From NCBI GenBank assembly GCA_965153355.1, contig OZ231128.1, forward strand, positions 7,874,001 through 7,938,000: DNA of 64,000 nucleotides, given 5' to 3'. A program made the position numbers and the translations under genes. The notes below the pieces were generated by a model that was given only the letters and a program-made list of their open reading frames with translations, made no database searches and was not told where the DNA came from. Positions 56,408 through 64,000 of this stretch are shown piece by piece; the stretch's first letter is position 1; the number at the start of each line of letters is the position of its first letter. The stretch comes from Flaccisagitta enflata. Lineage: Eukaryota > Chaetognatha > Sagittoidea > Aphragmophora.

Positions 56408-57140
56408 ACACCAGTGTTCTGCTTGAGAGAGGAAGTGATGAAGGGCTGAGAGGGAGAGGCGTGGCCCGAGGACGGTCCCTAGAACACAGGGGAATCTGTC
56501 CGTCTGTCCATCCGTTCTTCCGTCCGTCTGTCCTGTTTGCCTCTTCTCTCTTCTGTCCAGGATGGCCCGTTATTCAAATTTTCATTGAATATCAAGGAGA
56601 ACTTCGATAAAAGGCAGAATATGGACAATCGTATTCTTGCCATTTTAGTTTGTAGGTTGTTGAGGCAGTGAGCAGGTTGATCTTGGGCTCCTGAGGCCAG
56701 AATCTGGGTTCAGGAGACCAATTTCTTGGTCTCGAGGCAAGATTTCTGTCTCTTGGGTCAGGATTTTATCCTCTGAGGCTAGGATTTAGGTCTTTTAGGC
56801 TAGCACTGTGTCTTGGAGGTCAGAATCTGGGTCCTGCTGGTCAGGATTCAGTCTCAGAAGGTTTGGATGTGGGTTTTTATCAGAATCTAAGTTTAAGGGG
56901 CCAAGATGATAGAACTGTTTGAAACGCAGGTTTTCAGCCAGATACAGTCTTATTTCACCTGGTCTTAGCTATTTCTGGATTTGGCCAATTTTGGGCTGAT
57001 TTGGACCATTTTGCCTGGATTTAACACATACAGTTTGGACTGGGCCCAAAGGAGACGGTACTTGTACGACACGATCATCTTTACATGATTGAGATCTTCC
57101 CTGTGTTCTACAGGACTCTGTCCTTCAGGGTCACATTCAA
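56408..57140 (+). mobile_element. Family F element, second copy of the 26836 type
   Basis: Starts near CTGCTTGAGAGAGGAAGTGA (left stem-loop region partly lost) and has CCCTAGAACACAGGGGAATC. It shares ATTCAAATTTTCATTGAATA and the ordered 21-bp units with the copy at 26836-27701. It ends CCCTGTGTTCTACAGGACTC, TGTCCTTCAGGG. It carries many small deletions relative to that copy. Confidence 0.75.
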
Positions 57141-57613
57141 CAAAAATAGACTTACAGAGCACAACTGAGATGAAAAAATACAGAATACCAAAGAAGATAA
57201 GAAACAAAAGCCACACGCAAAATGATAAAAGAAAAGACTAACACAAACAAAAGACTAAGGTCTATATGGAGAGACATCTTAAGAGAAAAATAAACAAAAC
57301 AGTAAAGACTGAGGTGAGGTCAATATTGAGATAAAAAGCACACACAGCAGAGCAAGAAAACAAAAAGGTGAGCACGCAAAAAAGAAAAGAAAAAAACTAA
57401 CACAAACAAAAGACTAAGAAATATGTGGAGACATCTTGAGAGAAAAAAATAACAGAAACAAAAGACTAAGGTGAGCACACAATCTTGAGATGAAAAAAAT
57501 ACAGAATAAAGAAGATAGAAGAAAATGAAAAGGTGAGCACTCAGAATAATAAAAAGAAAAAAACTTAACACAAACAAAAAGACTAAGGGTATATATGGAG
57601 ACTCTTGAAAGAA

Positions 57614-57801
57614 AACAAGGTCGTGGATGTCACACCCTAGTCATATGGCATATATAAATGGATAGCTTACTATATCTAAGTAGGAGCCGTATGCCCGGCA
57701 ACACAAAACGTCGAAAAAGTTAAAAGGACCACCAACTGATCAGAATCCTAATTTAATTTCCACATAGCGGGGTGTAGAGTCGCGTAGCACGCAAAACTAA
57801 A
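57614..57801 (+). mobile_element. Family H element inside the ~160-bp array
   Basis: 5' AACAAGGTCGTGGATGTCAC, ACCCTAGTCATATGGC; 3' CACATAGCGGGGTGTAGAGT, CGCGTAGCACGCAAAACTAAAA. Array sequence continues on both sides (GAGAGAAAA-type before, ACAAAAAAAGACTAAGGTGA after), which fixes both borders to within a few bases in A-rich DNA. Confidence 0.65.
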
Positions 57802-58499
57802 AATACAGACAAAAAAAGACTAAGGTGAGCACACAATCATGAGATGAAAAAAAGTTGAGCACATAAATAATAAAAAAGACTAATACAAAACAAAAGATTC
57901 AAGGTATATGAGACATCTTTGAGAGAAAAATAAACAAAAGACTAAGGTGAGCACACAATCTTGATATGAAAAAAAAATACAGAATGAAGAAGATAGAAGA
58001 AAACAAAAAGGTGAGCACGCAAAATAAAAAAAAAACTAATACAAACAAAAGACTGAGGTTTATATGGAGATATCTTGAGAGAAAAAAATAATGAAAACAA
58101 AAGACTGAGGTGAGTACATAATCTTGAGATGAAAAAAATACAGAATAAAGAAGATAGAAGAATCAAAAAGGTGATAATGCAAAATAAAAAGAAAAAAAAC
58201 TAACACAAACAAAAAGAAAATATATAGATGAGCACTCATAAGAGAAAAAGACTAACATAAACAAAAGACTGAGGTGAGCACACAATCTTGAGATGAAAAA
58301 AAATACAGAATAAAGAAGATAGAAGAAAACGAAAAGGTTAGCATGCAAAATAATAAAGAAAAAAACTAAAAAAAACAAAAGACTAATGTATATATGGAGA
58401 CATCTTGAGAGAAAAATAACACAACAAAAGACTACCAAGGTGAGCACACAATCATGAGATGAAAAAAAGATACAGAAATGAGATAAAAAAAATAGTACA

Positions 58500-58675
58500 G
58501 AGCACGCATACAAAAAAAATAAAAATAAAAATAAAAATAAAAATAAAATAGAAATAAAAATAAAACTTTCCCAGGACTAAGTGGATCTGGCGATCCACAA
58601 AAACAAAAACAAAAACAAAAACAAAAACAAAAACAAAAACAAAAACAAAAACAAAAACAAAAACAAAAACAAAGT
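58500..58675. repeat. (AAAAAT)n and (AAAAAC)n hexanucleotide repeats
   Basis: AAAATA units (58515-58563) and about 13 pure AAAAAC units (58597-58673) flank a short GC-containing spacer. Confidence 0.95.
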
Positions 58676-58950
58676 GATCTCATAACTGATGTCGTTTCGC
58701 TTTGGTAAAAACACAAAACACAGGTACATGCAGTCTGTGATGAGAATATAAATAAGAAGAAGACGGCTTAGGTAAATCGAGAGCGAATAATTATGGGAGA
58801 AAGAGAGAGCGAAATCCTTCCTATGGTATCATAAAAGAAACAGAAAAATAATAATAACTTTGGAAATTGCAAATAATATCTAGGGAAAGTAATAATGGTC
58901 TTCCACTGGGGAATCATGAAGGAGAGGAACAGCATCAGAGTGAGAGAAGG

Positions 58951-58956
<6 letters not shown>

Positions 58957-59041
<85 letters not shown>

Positions 59042-59046
59042 AACAT

Positions 59047-59079
<33 letters not shown>

Positions 59080-59090
59080 GACAGAGAGAA
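58957..59090. repeat. (GA)n followed by (GACA)n
   Basis: About 41 GA units then about 9 GACA units. Confidence 0.95.
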
Positions 59091-59174
59091 AATGCGAGAC
59101 AGGGATAAGCTGACAGCGTCAAAACCCCTAAAATGTACGCGTACAGACACGCTGAATAAACACTAACACACAAA

Positions 59175-59287
<113 letters not shown>

Positions 59288-59371
59288 CTTCATTATTTCA
59301 TTTCAATTTTTCATTTTACGTTTCAGCAATTTCTCAAAATCATTTTTCTATTATTTTCGTTAATTTTTATG

Positions 59372-59478
59372 CAACAACAACAAAAACAACAACAATAACA
59401 ACAACAAAAACAACAACAACAAAAAAAAAAACAACAACAACAACAACAACCACAACAACCACAACAACAACCACAACC

Positions 59479-59532
<54 letters not shown>

Positions 59533-59534
59533 GC

Positions 59535-59580
<46 letters not shown>

Positions 59581-59581
59581 T
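59372..59581. repeat. (CAA)n microsatellite
   Basis: About 70 CAA units with few interruptions. Thr, Val and Leu homopolymer frames are artefacts. Confidence 0.97.
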
Positions 59582-59766
59582 GAAGTGACTTAAGTACCGA
59601 AGAAGTCGGATGAAGATGGCACTTTTTTTTCTGTCTCTTTCTCGTTCTTTTTGTGTTTCCCGTTCTCAACAATTTGATGCGCGGTGGCGCTGTTTTATTA
59701 ATGCCGTTAAATCCCGCTAGGGAAAAAAAAGAACAACATAAGAATGACGAGATCGAGAGAATAAAA

Positions 59767-60737
<971 letters not shown>

Positions 60738-60887
60738 AACAAGGCCGGATACACGGCCAATACCAGTCGCGGACAGGTGGGCAGTGGCGGAAATGCGCGT
60801 TTTCGCACCTTCTCAAATCGATCACCATGACCGACCGACGGACGGACGGACAAAGCCTCTTATAGAGTCGCTAGTCCGCGACTAAAA
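60738..60887 (+). mobile_element. Family H element, AGTCGCGGAC subtype, intact
   Basis: 5' AACAAGGCCGGATACACGGC with a perfect GGCCG/CGGCC stem, then AGTCGCGGACAGGTGGGCAG. Interior GACCGACCGACGGACGGACG. 3' end TAGAGTCGC-TAGTCC-GCGACTAAAA, a 6-bp terminal stem. The 5' decamer AGTCGCGGAC is the exact reverse complement of the 3' GTCCGCGACT. At about 150 bp it is the shortest complete copy. Confidence 0.8.
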
Positions 60888-60971
60888 AGAAAGAGAAAGA
60901 GAAGGAAGGTGAGTGGTAACAGAGGAGGAAGAGGAAAAATATGAGTAATAGAAGGAAACGACATGAATGAT

Positions 60972-61932
60972 AGCAGCCCAAAAAGAATAATGTCGGCGGT
61001 ATCCGTGCCCTGCTAAGTGGCTTGTTAGTAAAGTTAAGGCGGGGGGGGGGGGAGCAGGGCAGTGACCCTGAAGGTGACAAAGTCCTGCAGAACGAAGGGA
61101 AATCCGCTCAGCATTTTGTCTGTCCGTCTGTCCATTTGATGTCCGTTTACACATTTGTTCAAGATATGGATGCCAGGGGCAGAAATCTAGATCTGTGTCA
61201 TTGAGACTTGGATCATAAAGAAGGTCAAACAGGCGGACGCACACGCGCACATACCGACAGACAGACAGACAGATTTCACCTGTGTTCTAACACATGTGCA
61301 AAAATTAGGCGGAAAAGGATTGTTTGAGTACAGATTAAGTGTAACAATTGCTGTCAAAACTCATAAAACTCCCTCAAATGAACTAATGAGCCTTATTTAA
61401 TGAATTTGGAACATTGGGCACGGCTTTAATGTCCTGCGAAGCTTGTTTCATGATGATTTGCCAGTAAATCCTCAAGGGCATTAATTTCAGAAATGATTTT
61501 TTTCTTCATTTTTTTCAACTGCATGTAGTTTAGGATTGACCATCCTATAGGGCAAAAACTGCGCACTTCCAGAGTCAGTTTAATTTTTGATACTCTACCC
61601 TACAAATATCTGACAAATTTGCTATTCTTTTTCCTCACAGGGTGCTATAAATGCCTTGTAACGATAAGCAACTTTTGGAAGCATAAACATGGGGAAAATC
61701 GGCAACATTTTAACATCGCAATTATGACATATGGGGTGAATTAGGTATCGTATCAATTGAATTGAAATCAAATCTTCTTACTACCCAAAAATACCACCAA
61801 ACAGCTACCTTCAATCCAAATTTCATGTTACTGGAGCTATTTTTACTATGAAAATTATATCTTTACATTTACCGCCTAATTTTTGCACATGTGTTACATC
61901 ACTTTTTCCCTGTCGGGACCATTGCAAAAAAA
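60972..61932 (+). mobile_element. Family F element interrupted by a MITE
   Basis: Left end AGCAGCCCAAAAAG, GGCGGTATCCGTGCCCTGCT, then AGCAGGGCAGTGACCCTGAA and GTCCTGCAGAACGAAGGG. Right end CACCTGTGTTCTA, then, after the MITE (61290-61894), CATCACTTTTTCCCTGTCGG and GACCATTGCAAAA, which aligns to the usual CAGGACTTCGTCCCCTTCGG and GGCCGCTGCCCAAAA. The two halves match only across the MITE. Confidence 0.75.
61290..61894. mobile_element. TA-flanked MITE nested in an F element
   Basis: Ends ACACATGTGCAAAAATTAGG and CCTAATTTTTGCACATGTGT, flanked by TA (61288-61289, 61895-61896). Interior AT-rich, non-coding. The insertion splits the conserved F word TGTGTTCTACAG exactly at its TA, confirming the TA duplication. 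Confidence 0.9.
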
Positions 61933-61938
61933 AGTAGC

Positions 61939-62162
61939 TCAGGGGTGTATATAATTGAGTCGCTTTTGATTCCCCCCCTATCTTTGTTTTTCTTCCCTGA
62001 GACGCGTTGCGTTGCGTTCTGACATCTATGCTTTTCTTCCCCATAAGACAATATGTTTAAAGATTTCTTTGATTTTTTCCCCCTTTGATTTCCTTCTCCA
62101 AAACCTTTGATTCCCCCTTCCCCCCGCACTGGGGGGAAAAACTCAATTATATACAGGCCTGA
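61939..62162. mobile_element. Family G element, short complete copy
   Basis: Ends TCAGGGGTGTATATAATTGA and TCAATTATATACAGGCCTGA are inverted copies. Inside are CGCTTTTGATTCCCCCCC and GGGGGGAAAAAC. The body contains GACGCGTTGCGTTGCG and TTTTCTTCCCC words shared with the 24-25.5 kb G elements. 224 bp, non-coding. It starts a few bases after the F element at 61932. Confidence 0.75.
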
Positions 62163-62189
62163 AGTGGTTAGATGGAAAAATTTTGGAAA

Positions 62190-62430
62190 GAAGTAGAAGA
62201 AGAAGAAGAAGGAGAAGAAGAAGATGAAGAAGAAGATGAAGAAGAAGAAGAAGAAGAAGAAGATGAAGAAGAAGAAGAAGAGGAAGAAGATGAAGAAGAA
62301 GAAGAAGGTGAAGAAGAAAAAGAAGGAGAAGAAGAAGAAGAAAAAGAAGAAGAGGAACAAGAAGAAGAAGAAGCCGCAGAAGAAGACGCAGAAGAAGACG
62401 CTGAAGAAGACGCAGAAGAAGATGAAGGAC
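62190..62430. repeat. (GAA)n-rich tract with GAT and GAC variants
   Basis: About 75 triplets, mostly GAA with GAT, GAG and GAC. Glu-rich (plus) and Ser/Leu-rich (minus) frames are artefacts. Confidence 0.9.
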
Positions 62431-62455
62431 GCGACACAGCTTGAACATGATTTTA

Positions 62456-62867
62456 CCACGCGGATCAAAAAAAAAGACGCTTTTAGAAAAAGACACACTT
62501 TTGAATGGCTAATTTTGTCTATGAATCTTTGAAAGAACATATCAAAATCTTAAGTCATCTGAAATCCTTTTGGAAGTACTTTCATTTAGCGCCAATCTGG
62601 TATTGCAATCTTTTTGTTTAGAAAATTGCATCTGTTGCTATTTCAGTTTCGCAATCCCTATGAAAAAAATGCATTTTAGCAAAATAGTACTTCTCTTTGC
62701 AGAGCTCTAGCTTCTAAACCGTTTGAGATACAGATCTGGGATTGGTCTAGAATGAAAGATTTTTTGAAGATCTTTTAAAATGTTTTTCTTCAAAAAAACT
62801 AATATTATTTCTTATATCTGTTTTATCAATTGATAGATATGTGCGTCTTTTTTTTTGATCCAAGTGG
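62456..62867. mobile_element. TA-flanked MITE (CCACGCGGATC ends)
   Basis: Ends CCACGCGGATCAAAAAAAAA and TTTTTTTTTGATCCAAGTGG, flanked by TA (62454-62455, 62868-62869). The interior shares GGGATTGGTCTAGAATGAAA and AACCGTTTGAGATA with the 4568-4978 copy, and the lengths (412 and 411 bp) agree. Confidence 0.8.
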
Positions 62868-62984
62868 TATTTTCAATATTTTCAATATTTTCATTATTTT
62901 CATTATTTTCATTATTTTCAATAGTCAACTGGAACATGCCCTTATTTTCAATATCATTTTTTCACGCTACATGAGTACACTCAT

Positions 62985-63172
62985 CCCTTAAAGGATGGGA
63001 TATAGACCTTGAGGCTGGGATATAGGACTCGAGGATAGGATATTGGCCTAACTATGGGATATGGGCCTCAAGCCTTGGATTTGATGACGGGGGGGGGGGG
63101 GAGGGGCACGCAGAAGGAGAAGAAGAAGAAGGATAAATTATTCTATATGTGAAAGTAAAGCCGCTGCACATG
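62985..63172 (+). mobile_element. Right end of an F2 element, derived sublineage
   Basis: Homologous to 53280-53448: GGATATGGGCCTCAAG(C/T)CTT, GGGCACGC(A/G)GAAGGAG and ATATGTGAAAG...CGCTGCACAT(A/G)AAAG. It carries the same internal deletion near the right terminus. A (GAAA)n tract follows directly. Confidence 0.65.
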
Positions 63173-63173
63173 A

Positions 63174-63205
<32 letters not shown>

Positions 63206-63209
63206 AGGA

Positions 63210-63245
<36 letters not shown>

Positions 63246-63249
63246 AAAA

Positions 63250-63337
<88 letters not shown>

Positions 63338-63338
63338 G

Positions 63339-63413
<75 letters not shown>

Positions 63414-63435
63414 GAGAAAGAAAGAAAGAAAGATT
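63170..63435. repeat. (GAAA)n microsatellite
   Basis: About 65 GAAA units with a few interruptions. It begins at the end of the F2 fragment. Confidence 0.97.
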
Positions 63436-64000
63436 CTATATAACGCTACAGAGGGGGTTCACCATGACCCATCCCAGGAAAGGATTGCGCGATTTAGATC
63501 TTCATGAATGGTTATTTTCTTTCATTTGCACATTTTTACCTGTTTGACATCTGCTTATGCAACAAAGATTTGTAAATGTGATTATGCTGGTAGATGAGTC
63601 AAGGTCAAGAATCCGGGCTTTCAATTCTTATGAAGTATCATGTAAGAAGTAAGTGCCAAATTCATTGTATTTCAAACACTATCAAATCTTTATTCACAGG
63701 AATAAGAGGATGTGAAAAAAATGAAGGATGTATGATTCTGCTCTACGCCACATGTCATAACGGGGAGGAAGGAGGAAGACAAACAACGATGGAACGACAA
63801 ATGATGAGGGAGGAGAAAAAAAAAGAAGGAACAGAAAAAAAAAGAAAAAAGAAAAAGAAAAGAGAAAAGATGAGAAAAGAACAGAGAAAAGAAAAGGGAA
63901 GAAAAGAAAAGGAAATACTCTCCATTCCCGGACGAGACTGAAGAGAGCGCAACTAAGACCTTCAACAAATGACCAACAAGTTGATGAGAAACATAAAAGT
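63436..64000. other. Right flank, purine-rich, no recognisable gene
   Basis: 63800-63920 is an A/G-rich tract (GAAAAGAAAAGG variants). The 115-codon frame at 63594-63941 ends in Lys/Glu low complexity and has no recognisable domain; coding is unlikely but not excluded. Confidence 0.4.

Larger units (their letters stand above)
55890..58500. repeat. ~160-bp tandem/dispersed array, interrupted by F and H elements
   Basis: Recurring words GGAGACATCTTGAGAGAAAA (near 56204, 56362, 57426, 57911, 58069, 58398), GGTGAGCACACAATCTTGAG and ACAGAATAAAGAAGATAGAAG define a unit of about 158-170 bp with much indel variation. A family F element (56408-57140) and a family H element (57614-57801) interrupt it. 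Phe/Leu-rich minus-strand frames are artefacts. Confidence 0.8.

Noticed and set aside
62172-62444. Acidic Glu-rich protein of 90 residues
   Set aside because: Direct translation of the GAA tract.

Overview
This window is eukaryotic, almost certainly animal, genomic DNA made mostly of repeats. Three things point to an animal. There is an XK-related (XKR) membrane-protein gene at 33251-34140. There are remnants of several non-LTR retrotransposons. There is a decayed Tc1/mariner-type transposon. I see no prokaryotic features: no operons, ribosome binding sites, rRNA or tRNA. A run of 10 Ns at 34946-34955 marks an assembly gap. Several stretches (about 34.97-36.6 kb and 52.9-58.5 kb) carry many one-base indels against their own repeat copies, so part of the sequence may be poorly polished. 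I cannot name the species.

Layout. 0.4-0.6 kb: LINE C-terminal fragment. 0.7-5 kb: microsatellite and the first mobile elements. 6.8-14.9 kb: a composite satellite in which ~125-bp units alternate with three blocks of a 12-bp repeat. 16.1-18.8 kb: an AT-rich ~270-bp satellite built from the palindrome CATAAATTTATG. 19.2-29 kb: a dense nest of non-autonomous elements around LINE remains. 29.3-31.6 kb: a telomere-like G-rich tract, then a 2-kb inverted-repeat-bounded unit holding a 295-codon open frame and a Tc1-like transposase remnant. 33.25-34.14 kb: the XKR gene, its frame broken by an 8-bp repeat expansion. 35-37.4 kb: a 71-bp array joined to half elements. 38-64 kb: micro- and minisatellites with further mobile elements. 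Nearly all long stop-free frames (poly-Ser/Leu, Glu-Ile-Phe-Val, poly-Glu, poly-Thr and so on) are translations of simple repeats and are not annotated as genes.

The main discovery is a set of recurring non-autonomous element families that I could not match to a named family from sequence alone. Family H (about 15 copies) has a 5' end starting AACAAGG with a small hairpin and a 3' end with a terminal hairpin. The 3' hairpin arm is the reverse complement of a 5' subterminal block, and both change together between copies. Family F/F2 (about 10 full or partial copies) has terminal inverted repeats, a left-end stem-loop and an interior of 20-21-bp phased repeats, often arranged as a foldback. Family M is a group of about 11 miniature inverted-repeat elements flanked by TA, several with ~150-190-bp terminal inverted repeats. 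Family G has C/G-homopolymer inverted ends. Nested insertions (M in F, M in G, F in LINE, F2 in H) give element boundaries and a relative order of activity. No autonomous partner for H, F or G was recognised here.
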